This document shows, in pieces, positions 30,315-40,706 of a DNA stretch of 64,000 nucleotides (positions within the stretch are counted from its first letter, which is position 1; each line of letters opens with the position of its first letter). A model generated the notes under the pieces. The model was given only the letters and a program-made list of their open reading frames with translations, did not search any database and had not been told where the DNA came from. Origin of the DNA: Kosakonia radicincitans DSM 16656 (GTDB taxonomy: Bacteria; Pseudomonadota; Gammaproteobacteria; Enterobacterales; Enterobacteriaceae); contig NZ_CP018016.1 of the NCBI RefSeq assembly GCF_000280495.2, positions 2,480,001 through 2,544,000 of the forward strand, read 5' to 3'. The position numbers were made by a program, and so were the translations under genes.

Positions 30315-30959
30315 GTGCAAACATTGATAGATTTACCTCTTTATTTTAAATTTTTTATTGGCCTTTTTGCGCTGGTGAACCCGGTCGGCATCATTCCGGT
30401 TTTTATCAGCATGACCAGTTATCAGATGGTTGGGGCGCGAAATAAAACCAACCTTACAGCAAACGTCTCAGTGGCCATTATCCTCTGGACTTCTTTATTT
30501 CTCGGTAATGGCATTTTGCAGTTATTCGGCATCTCGATTGATTCGTTCCGCATTGCTGGCGGCATTCTGGTTGTCACCATAGCTATGTCGATGATCAGCG
30601 GCAAACTCGGCGAGGATAAACAGAATAAACAAGAGAAGTCAGAAACCGCGATTCGCGAAAGTATCGGCGTGGTGCCGCTGGCATTACCTTTGATGGCGGG
30701 GCCTGGTGCCATCAGTTCCACGATTGTGTGGGGGACGCGCTATCACAACCTGGTGCATTTAATCGGTTTTACTGTGGCAATTGCACTATTTGCTTTCTGT
30801 TCGTGGGGATTGTTCCGCATCGCGCCATGGTTAGTGCGTTTACTGGGTCAAACCGGCATCAACGTTATCACCCGTATTATGGGGTTATTACTGATGGCGC
30901 TGGGCATTGAGTTTATTGTCGGCGGTATAAGATCCTTGTTCCCCGGCCTGCTGAACTGA
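30315..30959 (+). CDS. ychE: MarC-family inner-membrane protein YchE
   Basis: 214 residues with six predicted helices (FKFFIGLFALVNPVGIIPVFISM at the start is the family signature). MarC/UPF0056 proteins have no assigned transport substrate. Start codon GTG at 30315, as in E. coli, with GGAG upstream. Alone on its strand between adhE and opp. Confidence 0.9.
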   Translation: MQTLIDLPLYFKFFIGLFALVNPVGIIPVFISMTSYQMVGARNKTNLTANVSVAIILWTSLFLGNGILQLFGISIDSFRIAGGILVVTIAMSMISGKLGEDKQNKQEKSETAIRESIGVVPLALPLMAGPGAISSTIVWGTRYHNLVHLIGFTVAIALFAFCSWGLFRIAPWLVRLLGQTGINVITRIMGLLLMALGIEFIVGGIRSLFPGLLN

Positions 30960-31787
30960 TTCACCTTTTTACTAAGTACGGCTGAGCTTGTTATCTCTTC
31001 CTTTATATAACAGGTAAATTCAGCCGCTACGAACCCGCCTGAGAAAGTCAAAAATTAGTAAAAGATATGAAGAATGCGCAAAGCGGCGCGAAATATAACA
31101 ATTTACACTCATCAGAAAATCTGTTCTCAATCAGTGAATTATAAGTAATGTGAATCGATCCTGCGCGTATTTCGCGCAATTGAAGCTGTTATTTCTTTCA
31201 CACCATACTATTGGGCTTGCCGTGACATAATTGAAATGATATTAGTACTTTCAGACTTCCTGCAGATGAATGTGCTAAAAAGTAGTCAATTGTTGATTAT
31301 TTGTGCAAAATAATGTGGCGTCTGCTAAAAAGCATTACATGGCGGTAATGCTCTCTTATCTTCTTGATTTAAAGAGATAAAAAACTCAGAGGGAGGCTGT
31401 GCACGCAGCGCTTCATGGCTGATGCTGTGTCGCAAAAGAGAAATGGTTAACAAATTTGCAAATTGTATTGGCGGCAGTGTGAGGCATTTGATATTTTCCG
31501 CCCTTATATTTAGCTCCTTATAATTTGCAAGATAAACAATATAGATGAGAATCGTTTTCATATAACGACCATCGCCAGAATCAGAACTGCCTCGACAGGG
31601 GAGGTGGTTTCCCGAATCGACGTAAGATTGCCGTTTGAGCGATCCGTAATAAAAAAAGTCGGTGATAGCAGCAGTAAAAAAAGATGTCTGATAGCGCCAA
31701 AAAGCTCCTGCGCTCTTCAGGCCCCCACAGGGGATGAAACACGCTGACGTCAACGTCAGTAATTATAATGAGTGGAGTATCAACACA
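30960..31787. other. Long intergenic region upstream of oppA
   Basis: About 830 bp without a credible gene. The first part holds an imperfect hairpin (CGGCTGA 30979-30985 with TCAGCCG 31020-31026, and GTTAT/ATAAC inside) that may end ychE mRNA. The middle is AT-rich (Lrp controls opp in E. coli). The last stretch is expected to contain the oppA promoter and a long leader. A 142-codon minus-strand frame at 31325-31753 has no recognisable domain and is not called. Confidence 0.5.
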
Positions 31788-33419
31788 ATGTCCATCATCA
31801 CAAAGAAAAGTCTGGTAGCAGCAGGAGTTCTGGCTGCGCTAATTACCGGCAACGCGGCAATGGCTGCCGACGTTCCGGCAGGTGTTCAACTGGCGGATAA
31901 TCAGACGCTGGTCCGTAATAATGGTTCTGAAGTGCAATCTCTCGACCCGCATAAAATTGAAGGGGTTCCTGAATCCAACGTCAGCCGCGATCTGTTCGAA
32001 GGTCTGCTGATCTCTGATGTTGAAGGCCACCCGACCGCCGGTGTCGCAGAGAAGTGGGAAAACAAAGATTTTAAAGTCTGGACCTTCCATCTGCGCAAAA
32101 ACGCAAAATGGTCCGACGGTACGCCGGTAACGGCGCAAGATTTCGTCTACAGCTGGCAGCGTCTGGCGGATCCGAAAACGGCTTCTCCGTATGCGAGCTA
32201 CCTGCAATACGGTCATATCGCTAACATCGACGACATTATCGCCGGTAAAAAACCCGTCACCGATCTCGGCGTAAAAGCTATCGATGACAACACGTTTGAA
32301 GTGACGCTTAGCGAGCCGGTTCCTTATTTCTATAAACTGCTGGTTCACCCATCAGTTTCTGCTGTGCCTAAAGCCGCTATTGAGAAATACGGTGAAAAAT
32401 GGACTCAGCCAGCCAACATCGTCACCAACGGTGCTTACAAACTGAAAGACTGGGTGGTCAACGAACGTATCGTTCTTGAGCGTAACACCAACTATTGGGA
32501 TAACGCTAAAACAGTTATCAACCAGGTTACCTACCTGCCGATCTCTTCTGAAGTGACAGACGTTAACCGCTATCGCAGCGGTGAAATCGACATGACTTAC
32601 AACAACATGCCGATTGAACTGTTCCAGAAGCTGAAAAAAGAGATTCCTAAAGAAGTACACGTCGATCCGTACCTGTGTACTTACTACTACGAAATTAACA
32701 ACCAAAAAGCGCCATTCACTGACGTTCGTGTTCGTACCGCCCTGAAACTGGCGCTGGACCGCGACATTATCGTCAATAAAGTGAAAAACCAGGGCGATCT
32801 GCCGGCATACAGCTACACGCCGCCGTATACCGATGGTGCAAAACTGACTGAACCAGCCTGGTTCAAAATGACCCAGGAACAGCGTAACGCCGAAGCGAAA
32901 AAACTGCTGGCCGAAGCAGGTTATACTGCGGATAAACCGCTCTCCTTCAGCCTGCTGTACAACACGTCTGACCTGCATAAGAAACTGGCGATTGCCGTGG
33001 CTTCCATCTGGAAGAAAAACCTTGGCGCTAACGTAACGCTGGAAAACCAGGAGTGGAAAACCTTCCTCGACACGCGTCATCAGGGCACCTTTGATGTGGC
33101 GCGCGCGGGCTGGTGTGCGGACTACAACGAGCCGACCTCCTTCCTGAATACCATGCTGTCCGACAGCTCTAACAACACCGCGCACTATAAGAGCCCGGCG
33201 TTTGATAAGCTGATTGGTGACACGCTGAAAGTCACTGACGAAGCGCAGCGTACTGAGCTTTACTCCAAAGCTGAACAGCAGCTGGATAAAGACTCGGCGA
33301 TCGTTCCGGTGTACTACTACGTGAACGCCCGTCTGGTGAAAACCTGGGTTGGCGGCTACACCGGTAAAGACCCGATGGATAATATCTACGTTAAAAACTT
33401 GTATATTATCAAGCATTAA
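31788..33419 (+). CDS. oppA: Oligopeptide ABC transporter periplasmic binding protein OppA
   Basis: 543 residues, SBP_bac_5 family; binds peptides of two to five residues and murein tripeptide, and hands them to OppBC. Signal peptide MSIITKKSLVAAGVLAALITGNAAMA, cut before ADVPAG. Signature region near KWTQPANIVTNGAYKLKDWVVNERIVLERN. GGAG lies upstream of the ATG at 31788; an earlier ATG at 31734 would extend past the signal peptide. In E. coli the mRNA start region is repressed by GcvB RNA. Confidence 0.97.
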   Translation: MSIITKKSLVAAGVLAALITGNAAMAADVPAGVQLADNQTLVRNNGSEVQSLDPHKIEGVPESNVSRDLFEGLLISDVEGHPTAGVAEKWENKDFKVWTFHLRKNAKWSDGTPVTAQDFVYSWQRLADPKTASPYASYLQYGHIANIDDIIAGKKPVTDLGVKAIDDNTFEVTLSEPVPYFYKLLVHPSVSAVPKAAIEKYGEKWTQPANIVTNGAYKLKDWVVNERIVLERNTNYWDNAKTVINQVTYLPISSEVTDVNRYRSGEIDMTYNNMPIELFQKLKKEIPKEVHVDPYLCTYYYEINNQKAPFTDVRVRTALKLALDRDIIVNKVKNQGDLPAYSYTPPYTDGAKLTEPAWFKMTQEQRNAEAKKLLAEAGYTADKPLSFSLLYNTSDLHKKLAIAVASIWKKNLGANVTLENQEWKTFLDTRHQGTFDVARAGWCADYNEPTSFLNTMLSDSSNNTAHYKSPAFDKLIGDTLKVTDEAQRTELYSKAEQQLDKDSAIVPVYYYVNARLVKTWVGGYTGKDPMDNIYVKNLYIIKH

Positions 33420-33428
33420 TGGCAATGA

Positions 33429-33468
33429 GTGGGGCAGGGTGACCTGCCCCACAGTGTCTTATTTTTTT
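33429..33468 (+). terminator. Intercistronic hairpin between oppA and oppB
   Basis: Perfect 10-bp stem GTGGGGCAGG/CCTGCCCCAC (33429-33438, 33443-33452) with GTGA loop; a seven-T run follows eight bases later. Likely a partial terminator and 3' stabiliser that lets OppA be made in excess over OppBCDF. Confidence 0.75.
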
Positions 33469-33554
33469 CGCAACAGAATACACATCATGCACGGACGGCT
33501 AAATTGCTGTCTTGAAGCGAATGTGTAAAAGGCACAGGCCAGAAGGTACGGGCA

Positions 33555-34475
33555 ATGTTGAAATTTATCCTACGTCGCTGTCTTGAAGCGATCCCAACGC
33601 TTTTCATCCTTATCACGATTTCGTTCTTTATGATGCGTCTCGCGCCGGGCAGTCCTTTTACCGGTGAACGCGCGCTTGCGCCGGAAGTGATGGCGAATAT
33701 TGAAGCGAAATACCATTTAAACGATCCGATCACTACGCAGTATTTCAGCTATCTGAAACAGTTGGCGCATTTCGATTTCGGACCGTCATTTAAATACAAA
33801 GACTACACCGTAAACGATCTGGTTGCGGCCAGCTTCCCGGTTTCAGCGAAATTAGGGGCGGCAGCCTTTATTCTTGCGATTGTCTTTGGCGTTACCGCAG
33901 GCGTTGTTGCTGCGTTAAACCAGAACACGAAGTGGGATTATACGGTGATGGGGCTGGCAATGACCGGGGTAGTGATCCCCAGTTTTGTTGTCGCACCGTT
34001 ATTAGTGATGATCTTCGCCATTATATTGAAATGGCTGCCAGCCGGTGGCTGGAATGGCGGTGCACTGAAATTCATGATCCTGCCGATGGTTGCGCTCTCT
34101 CTGGCCTATATTGCCAGTATCGCCCGTATTACGCGCGGTTCAATGATTGAGGTATTACACTCAAACTTTATTCGTACAGCCCGCGCGAAAGGTTTGCCGA
34201 TGCGCCGCATTATCTTCCGCCATGCGCTGAAACCTGCGCTGCTGCCGGTACTCTCTTACATGGGGCCTGCGTTTGTCGGCATTATTACCGGCTCAATGGT
34301 TATCGAGACCATTTATGGTCTGCCGGGTATCGGCCAGCTGTTTGTGAACGGCGCGCTGAACCGTGACTATTCGCTGGTACTGAGCCTGACTATCCTTGTG
34401 GGGGCGCTGACCATTATCTTTAACGCGATCGTTGATGTGCTGTATGCCGTTATCGATCCGAAGATCCGTTATTAA
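33555..34475 (+). CDS. oppB: Oligopeptide ABC transporter permease OppB
   Basis: 306 residues, six transmembrane helices; BPD_transp_1 domain. The EAA-type coupling loop is near TARAKGLPMRRIIFRHALKP (residues about 210-230). Pairs with OppC in the inner membrane to form the peptide channel. Spaced 135 bp from oppA and 14 bp from oppC. Confidence 0.97.
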   Translation: MLKFILRRCLEAIPTLFILITISFFMMRLAPGSPFTGERALAPEVMANIEAKYHLNDPITTQYFSYLKQLAHFDFGPSFKYKDYTVNDLVAASFPVSAKLGAAAFILAIVFGVTAGVVAALNQNTKWDYTVMGLAMTGVVIPSFVVAPLLVMIFAIILKWLPAGGWNGGALKFMILPMVALSLAYIASIARITRGSMIEVLHSNFIRTARAKGLPMRRIIFRHALKPALLPVLSYMGPAFVGIITGSMVIETIYGLPGIGQLFVNGALNRDYSLVLSLTILVGALTIIFNAIVDVLYAVIDPKIRY

Positions 34476-34489
34476 CACTGGAGTTCGCC

Positions 34490-35398
34490 ATGATGTTAAG
34501 TAAGAAAAACAGCGAGGCGCTGGAAAACTTCAGTGAGAAACTCGAAGTCGAAGGACGTAGTCTGTGGCAGGATGCGCGTCGCCGCTTTATGCATAACCGC
34601 GCGGCGGTTGCCAGCCTGGTTGTGCTGTTGCTGATCGCATTGTTTGTGACGCTGGCGCCAATGGTTTCACAATTTACCTATTTCGATACCGACTGGGGCA
34701 TGATGTCGAGCCAGCCGGATATGGAGTCCGGTCACTATTTTGGTACTGACTCCTCCGGACGCGATCTACTGGTGCGTGTGGCGATCGGCGGGCGTATCTC
34801 GCTGATGGTTGGTATTGCTGCGGCGCTGGTGGCGGTCGTGGTCGGTACGCTTTACGGATCGCTTTCCGGCTACCTCGGCGGCAAGACCGATTCCGTCATG
34901 ATGCGTCTGCTGGAAATCCTCAACTCCTTCCCGTTTATGTTCTTCGTTATCCTGCTGGTGACCTTCTTTGGGCAAAATATTCTGCTCATTTTTGTGGCGA
35001 TCGGTATGGTCTCCTGGCTGGATATGGCGCGTATCGTTCGCGGTCAGACCTTAAGCCTGAAGCGTAAAGAGTTTATCGAAGCGGCGCAGGTTGGTGGTGT
35101 TTCTACGGCGAATATCGTGGTGCGTCACATCGTACCGAACGTTCTGGGCGTGGTGGTGGTGTACGCGTCGCTGCTGGTACCGAGCATGATCCTGTTCGAA
35201 TCCTTCCTCAGCTTCCTGGGGCTGGGTACGCAGGAGCCGCTGAGCAGTTGGGGCGCGTTGTTAAGCGATGGCGCCAACTCGATGGAAGTGTCTCCGTGGC
35301 TGCTGCTGTTTCCGGCAGGTTTCCTCGTTGTCACTCTGTTCTGTTTTAACTTTATCGGCGATGGCCTGCGTGATGCCCTCGACCCGAAAGATCGTTAA
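34490..35398 (+). CDS. oppC: Oligopeptide ABC transporter permease OppC
   Basis: 302 residues. N-terminal OppC_N segment (ENFSEKLEVEGRSLWQDARR) then six helices. EAA loop at EAAQVGGVSTANIVVRHIVPN. TGGAG precedes the ATG. Partner of OppB. Confidence 0.97.
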   Translation: MMLSKKNSEALENFSEKLEVEGRSLWQDARRRFMHNRAAVASLVVLLLIALFVTLAPMVSQFTYFDTDWGMMSSQPDMESGHYFGTDSSGRDLLVRVAIGGRISLMVGIAAALVAVVVGTLYGSLSGYLGGKTDSVMMRLLEILNSFPFMFFVILLVTFFGQNILLIFVAIGMVSWLDMARIVRGQTLSLKRKEFIEAAQVGGVSTANIVVRHIVPNVLGVVVVYASLLVPSMILFESFLSFLGLGTQEPLSSWGALLSDGANSMEVSPWLLLFPAGFLVVTLFCFNFIGDGLRDALDPKDR

Positions 35399-35409
35399 GG
35401 AGTGCTGTC

Positions 35410-36423
35410 ATGAGCATTACTGAAACCTCATTAGCGTCCACGACGCGGCAGCAATCGGACCTTCTGCTGGATGTCAAAGATTTGCGGGTCACCTTCCAGA
35501 CGCCGGATGGCGATGTTACGGCGGTCAACGATCTCAATTTCTCGCTGCGTGCGGGTGAAACACTGGGTATCGTTGGTGAGTCCGGCTCCGGCAAATCGCA
35601 GACTGCATTTGCGCTGATGGGGCTGCTGGCGGCTAACGGTCGCATTGGCGGTTCTGCGACGTTTAACGGTAAAGAGATCCTCAATTTGCCGGAACAGGCG
35701 TTGAACAAACTGCGCGCCGAACAGATCTCCATGATTTTCCAGGATCCAATGACCTCGTTGAACCCGTATATGCGGGTTGGCGAGCAGTTAATGGAAGTCC
35801 TGATGTTGCATAAAGGCATAGGCAAAGCGGAAGCGTTTGAAGAATCCGTTAAAATGCTCGATGCGGTGAAAATGCCGGAAGCGCGTAAGCGCATGCGTAT
35901 GTATCCGCATGAGTTTTCCGGTGGTATGCGTCAGCGTGTGATGATCGCGATGGCGTTGCTGTGCCGGCCGAAACTGCTGATTGCCGACGAGCCGACCACC
36001 GCGCTGGATGTGACCGTACAGGCGCAGATCATGACTTTGCTGAATGAACTGAAACGTGAATTCAACACCGCGATTATCATGATCACCCATGACCTCGGCG
36101 TGGTTGCCGGGATTTGCGATAAAGTGCTGGTGATGTATGCCGGGCGCACCATGGAATATGGCAACGCGCGCGATGTGTTCTACCATCCGTCTCATCCTTA
36201 CTCTATCGGTCTGTTAAGTGCTGTACCGCGTCTGGACGCTGAAGGTGAAGCGCTGTTGACCATTCCGGGCAATCCGCCGAACTTGCTGCGTCTGCCGAAA
36301 GGCTGTCCGTTCCAGCCTCGCTGCCCGCATGCGATGGAAATCTGTAACAGTGCTCCACCGCTGGAGCAGTTTGCCCCGGGCCGCCTGCGCGCCTGCTTTA
36401 AGTCGGTAGAGGAACTGGTATGA
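35410..36423 (+). CDS. oppD: Oligopeptide ABC transporter ATPase OppD
   Basis: 337 residues. Walker A GESGSGKSQ, signature FSGGMRQRV, Walker B LLIADEPTTALD, switch His in MITHD. The C-terminal oligo/dipeptide domain has the cysteine cluster GCPFQPRCPHAMEIC. Energises transport with OppF; the stop overlaps oppF by four bases. Confidence 0.97.
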   Translation: MSITETSLASTTRQQSDLLLDVKDLRVTFQTPDGDVTAVNDLNFSLRAGETLGIVGESGSGKSQTAFALMGLLAANGRIGGSATFNGKEILNLPEQALNKLRAEQISMIFQDPMTSLNPYMRVGEQLMEVLMLHKGIGKAEAFEESVKMLDAVKMPEARKRMRMYPHEFSGGMRQRVMIAMALLCRPKLLIADEPTTALDVTVQAQIMTLLNELKREFNTAIIMITHDLGVVAGICDKVLVMYAGRTMEYGNARDVFYHPSHPYSIGLLSAVPRLDAEGEALLTIPGNPPNLLRLPKGCPFQPRCPHAMEICNSAPPLEQFAPGRLRACFKSVEELV

Positions 36424-37424
36424 ACGCGATGACCGAAGAGAGAAAAGTGCTGCTGGAAATCGCCGATCTGAAGGTGCATTTCGATATCAAAGACGGCAAA
36501 CAGTGGTTCTGGCAACCGGCAAAAACCCTGAAAGCAGTCGATGGCGTCACCCTGCGTCTGTACGAAGGGGAAACCCTCGGCGTGGTCGGTGAGTCCGGCT
36601 GCGGTAAATCGACCTTTGCCCGCGCCATTATCGGGCTGGTAAAAGCTACCGACGGTAAAGTTGCCTGGCTGGGTAAAGATCTGCTGGGCATGAAACCGGA
36701 AGAGTGGCGCGATGTGCGCAGTGATATCCAGATGATTTTCCAGGATCCGCTGGCGTCGCTGAACCCGCGTATGACTATCGGGGAAATCATTGCCGAGCCG
36801 TTGCGCACCTATCACCCGAAAATGTCGCGTCAGGAAGTGCGCGATCGCGTGAAAACGATGATGATGAAGGTCGGTTTGTTGCCGAACCTGATCAACCGCT
36901 ACCCGCATGAGTTTTCCGGCGGTCAGTGTCAGCGTATTGGTATTGCCCGCGCGCTGATTCTTGAACCCAAGCTGATTATCTGCGATGAGCCGGTATCCGC
37001 ACTGGATGTGTCGATTCAGGCGCAGGTGGTGAACCTGCTGCAACAACTGCAACGTGAAATGGGGCTGTCACTGATTTTTATCGCCCATGACCTGGCCGTT
37101 GTGAAGCACATCTCCGATCGCGTGCTGGTGATGTACCTCGGACACGCCGTTGAGTTAGGTACTTACGATGAGGTGTATCAGAACCCGCTACACCCGTACA
37201 CCAAAGCGCTGATGTCTGCCGTGCCGGTTCCCGATCCGGATCTGGAAAAGAATAAAACTATCCAGTTACTGGAAGGGGATTTACCGTCGCCGATTAACCC
37301 ACCGTCAGGTTGTGTCTTCCGTACCCGTTGTCCGATTGCCGGGCCGGAATGCGCGCAGACGCGTCCGGTACTGGAGGGCAGTTTCCGCCATGCGGTCTCT
37401 TGCCTGAAAGTCGACCCGTTATAA
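36420..37424 (+). CDS. oppF: Oligopeptide ABC transporter ATPase OppF
   Basis: 334 residues. Walker A GESGCGKST, signature FSGGQCQRIGIARAL, Walker B LIICDEPVSALD, His switch IAHD, and a C-terminal cysteine region (CVFRTRCPIAGPEC). Second ATPase of the Opp complex. ATGA overlap with oppD gives coupled translation; a terminator follows. Confidence 0.97.
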   Translation: MNAMTEERKVLLEIADLKVHFDIKDGKQWFWQPAKTLKAVDGVTLRLYEGETLGVVGESGCGKSTFARAIIGLVKATDGKVAWLGKDLLGMKPEEWRDVRSDIQMIFQDPLASLNPRMTIGEIIAEPLRTYHPKMSRQEVRDRVKTMMMKVGLLPNLINRYPHEFSGGQCQRIGIARALILEPKLIICDEPVSALDVSIQAQVVNLLQQLQREMGLSLIFIAHDLAVVKHISDRVLVMYLGHAVELGTYDEVYQNPLHPYTKALMSAVPVPDPDLEKNKTIQLLEGDLPSPINPPSGCVFRTRCPIAGPECAQTRPVLEGSFRHAVSCLKVDPL

Positions 37425-37432
37425 GCGATGCA

Positions 37433-37464
37433 TAAAAAAGGGCTGACATTTGTCAGCCCTTTTT
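37433..37464. terminator. Terminator of the opp operon
   Basis: A-run, stem GGGCTGACA/TGTCAGCCC (37440-37448, 37451-37459), T-run; sits between convergent oppF and yciU and may serve both. Confidence 0.9.
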
Positions 37465-37478
37465 ACTTCCACGGCAGC

Positions 37479-37811
<333 letters not shown>

Positions 37812-37839
37812 TTACCTCTTCATGTCTGTTGGGCACGTT

Positions 37840-39300
37840 TTACAGCAACGGACTAAAGAAGTAAAACAGTCGTTCAGCAATCCGGTGCCAGAATGGACGT
37901 TTTACCCACAACCGCGCATCAAGTAACCGGGAACGGGAGATATAATCGTCCTGCACCGCCGCCAGATCGCCGCCAAAACCGGCATCATCAATAACCAACG
38001 TGATCTCAAAATTCAGCCATAAACTGCGCATATCGAGGTTCACGGTGCCAATAAGGCTCAATTCGCCGTCAACCAGCACGCTTTTGGTGTGCAACAGACC
38101 GCCTTCAAACTGATAAATCTTCACCCCGGCCGCCAGCAACTCAGTGAAGAAGGCGCGGCTGGCCCAACCGACCAGCACCGAGTCGTTTTTGCGCGGCAGA
38201 ATAATGCTCACATCGACACCGCGCTGCGCCGCCGTGCAAATGGCGTGCAGCAAGTCGTCACTGGGTACGAAATAGGGCGTGGTCATGATCAGGTATTCAC
38301 GTGAGGCGTAAACGGCGGTCAGTAATGCCTGGTGAATCAAATCTTCGGGAAACCCTGGCCCCGAGGCAATTGTGTGAATCGTATGCCCGCTGGCTTCTTC
38401 AAACGGCATGATATTGGCATCCGGCGGCGGTGGCAGAATGCGCTTGCCGGTCTCAATCTCCCAGTCGCAGGAGTAAACGATGCCCATCGCCGTGGCAACC
38501 GGGCCTTCCATTCGCGCCATCAAATCGACCCACTGGCCGACGCCGGCGTCCTGTTTGAAGAAGCGCGGGTCGACCATATTCATGCTGCCGGTGTAAGCAA
38601 TATAGTTATCGATGAGCACAATCTTGCGGTGCTGGCGTAAATCCATACGACGTAAAAAAACGCGCATCAGATTCACCTTCAGCGCCTCGACCACCTCGAT
38701 GCCCGCATTGCGCATCATCGCAGCCCAGGGGCTACGGAAGAATGCCACGCTACCCGCAGAGTCGAGTAACAGACGGCAGTGCACGCCGCGTCGTGCTGCG
38801 GCCATCAGCGATTCTGCCACCTGATCGGCCATTCCGCCGGGTTGCCAGATGTAGAACACCATCTCAATATTGTGCCTGGCGAGCTGAATATCGCGGATCA
38901 GCGCCTGCATCACATCATCGCTGGATGTCAGCAGTTGCAACTGGTTGCCTTTAACGCCCGCGATGCCCTGGCGCCGTTCGCACAATTTAAATAATGAGGA
39001 AGCAACGCTGCTGTTTTCCTGTGCGAAGATGTGTTTAAAGTTTTTTAAATCGTTGAGCCATTTGGCGGTAGAAGGCCACATGGCGCGGGCGCGTTCGGCG
39101 CGGCGTTTGCCGAGATGCAATTCGCCCAGCGAGAGATAGGCGATAATCCCAACCAGTGGCAGAATATAGATAATTAACAGCCAGGCCATCGCCGATGTTA
39201 CCGCCCGCCGTTTCATTAAAATACGCAGGGTTACACCAGCAATCAGTAGCCAGTAACCTAAGACGATCAGCCAACTCATTACGGTGTAAAAAGCGGACAT
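37840..39300 (-). CDS. clsA: Cardiolipin synthase A
   Basis: 486 residues, identical to E. coli ClsA in length. Joins two phosphatidylglycerols into cardiolipin plus glycerol at the inner membrane. Two N-terminal helices, then two phospholipase-D HKD motifs: [18 protein letters not shown] (about 225) and [20 protein letters not shown] (about 400). I chose ATG at 39300 ([17 protein letters not shown]), which matches the family; an upstream ATG adds nine residues. Confidence 0.96.
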   Translation of the reverse strand: MSAFYTVMSWLIVLGYWLLIAGVTLRILMKRRAVTSAMAWLLIIYILPLVGIIAYLSLGELHLGKRRAERARAMWPSTAKWLNDLKNFKHIFAQENSSVASSLFKLCERRQGIAGVKGNQLQLLTSSDDVMQALIRDIQLARHNIEMVFYIWQPGGMADQVAESLMAAARRGVHCRLLLDSAGSVAFFRSPWAAMMRNAGIEVVEALKVNLMRVFLRRMDLRQHRKIVLIDNYIAYTGSMNMVDPRFFKQDAGVGQWVDLMARMEGPVATAMGIVYSCDWEIETGKRILPPPPDANIMPFEEASGHTIHTIASGPGFPEDLIHQALLTAVYASREYLIMTTPYFVPSDDLLHAICTAAQRGVDVSIILPRKNDSVLVGWASRAFFTELLAAGVKIYQFEGGLLHTKSVLVDGELSLIGTVNLDMRSLWLNFEITLVIDDAGFGGDLAAVQDDYISRSRLLDARLWVKRPFWHRIAERLFYFFSPLL

Positions 39301-39439
39301 AGATAAAAATCCTTTTAAAAACCACATCTCATGAGTTTACGCATCCGCATTCATCTGGCAAATAAAAACGCGGAAAAGCACTGGTCTGGGAAAAACGACG
39401 GACTATAATGGCCTCTCTGTTTTGTTCAGAGTTGTAAAA

Positions 39440-39613
39440 ATGAAGCGTAGTCGAACGGAAGTGGGGCGCTGGCGTATGCTTCGGCAGATGAGCCGCCGTA
39501 AAGCCCGCTGGCTGGAAGCGCAATCACGCCGCAATATGCGCATCCACGCCATCAGAAAATGCGGCGTAAATCGCCATCGTAATGTGCTGTTGTTCGCCAT
39601 TTACGATCTTTGA
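39440..39613 (+). CDS. yciY: Small basic protein YciY
   Basis: 57 residues, very rich in Arg and Lys: MKRSRTEVGRWRMLRQMSRR and further basic residues to FAIYDL. Closely resembles E. coli YciY in length and sequence. Function unknown; the charge suggests nucleic acid or membrane contact. Divergent from clsA with about 140 bp between starts. Confidence 0.87.
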   Translation: MKRSRTEVGRWRMLRQMSRRKARWLEAQSRRNMRIHAIRKCGVNRHRNVLLFAIYDL

Positions 39614-39679
39614 TACCCGGGCACCGATAAGGTGCCCGCGGTCGTTTTAGGGCTTTCTTTTATCTACAGGAGAGGCAGC

Positions 39680-40300
39680 ATGTCGGTTCTTGATAGTCTT
39701 CTTGCATTCACTTTTGCGGCAACGCTGCTGACGTTAACACCCGGGCTTGATACCGCGCTGATACTGCGTACGGCGGCGGTGGAAGGGCGTAAGCAGGCAT
39801 TCAAAGCCGCGCTTGGTATCAATACCGGATGCCTGATTTGGGGGGCGATGGTTGCCTTCGGCCTTGGCGCGCTGATTGCGGTTTCTGAACTCGCTTATAA
39901 CATCCTGAAATATTGCGGCGCCGCTTATCTCTGCTGGCTGGGGCTGAATATGCTGTTACGTCCCCGCGGTTCACTGGCTACAGACAATGGGACGCAAACT
40001 AAAGCACAAAACTGGTTTATAAAAGGCATGCTGGGTAATGTGCTGAATCCTAAAGTCGGCATCTTTTACGTCTCTTTTTTGCCGCAATTTATTCCGCACG
40101 GGCAGCCGCTGATTGCCTGGACATTCGGCCTGGTCATGATTCATGTTGTGCTGGGCTCCTGCTGGTCAACGGTATTAATTTCGGCGACCCGCCCGCTGTC
40201 GTCATTCTTGCGTAAAGAGAGAGTGATACGCTGGATGGATCGCAGTACCGGCATGGTGTTCCTGCTGTTTGCTACCCGCCTGGCCATGAGCAAGCGTTAA
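39680..40300 (+). CDS. LysE/RhtB-family exporter
   Basis: 206-residue inner-membrane protein with about six helices. The family core TLTPGLDTALILRTA near residue 20 and LNPKVGIFYVSFLPQF near 125 are typical of amino-acid exporters of the RhtB type. Substrate unknown. AGGAGAGG precedes ATG at 39680. Followed 19 bp later by the SMR gene, so probably cotranscribed. It takes the place where E. coli has kch (from memory). Confidence 0.85.
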   Translation: MSVLDSLLAFTFAATLLTLTPGLDTALILRTAAVEGRKQAFKAALGINTGCLIWGAMVAFGLGALIAVSELAYNILKYCGAAYLCWLGLNMLLRPRGSLATDNGTQTKAQNWFIKGMLGNVLNPKVGIFYVSFLPQFIPHGQPLIAWTFGLVMIHVVLGSCWSTVLISATRPLSSFLRKERVIRWMDRSTGMVFLLFATRLAMSKR

Positions 40301-40319
40301 CGGATATAAGTTGGACAAA

Positions 40320-40658
40320 ATGAATAAAGAAGCGCTTATTTTCCTTGGTATCGCCATTGTTGTTGAAGTGATTGCCACCACCGCACTGAAATCATCGGAC
40401 AGCTTTACCCGGCTGCTGCCCAGTATCATTAGCATTGCGGGGTATTGCATCGCGTTCTGGTGCCTGACGATTCCGATGCGCACCATCCCGACGGGAATTA
40501 TTTACGCCATCTGGTCTGGCGCCGGGATCGTATTGATTGGGATTGTTGGCTGGTTGGTTCACGGTCAGAAACTGGATCTTCCGGCAATGTTGGGGATGGG
40601 GTTGATTATTGCCGGTGTGGTTATCATTAATCTTTTTTCCAAAAGTGTTGCTCATTAA
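40320..40658 (+). CDS. SMR-family multidrug exporter, EmrE type
   Basis: 112 residues, four helices. The essential membrane glutamate is E16 (AIVVEVIATT), equivalent to E14 of EmrE. The signature IPTGIIYAIWSGAGIVLI includes the conserved Trp, and DLPAMLGMGLIIAGVVIINL follows. Closer to EmrE/KpnE than to guanidinium exporter SugE by these motifs. A TTG three codons earlier is an alternative start. Confidence 0.88.
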   Translation: MNKEALIFLGIAIVVEVIATTALKSSDSFTRLLPSIISIAGYCIAFWCLTIPMRTIPTGIIYAIWSGAGIVLIGIVGWLVHGQKLDLPAMLGMGLIIAGVVIINLFSKSVAH

Positions 40659-40674
40659 TCGTTGTAACCAGAAG

Positions 40675-40706
40675 GACCCGCCATCTTTGGCGGGTCTTAA
40701 GTTTTA
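40675..40706. terminator. Hairpin terminator between the SMR gene and yciI
   Basis: Stem GACCCGCC/GGCGGGTC (40675-40682, 40689-40696) with six-base loop, then TTAAGTTTT. Shared by two convergent genes; the T-run is short. Confidence 0.65.

Noticed and set aside
31325..31753. A 142-codon minus-strand gene upstream of oppA
   Set aside because: No domain, no good ribosome site, and it lies over the oppA promoter and leader. Composition looks non-coding.
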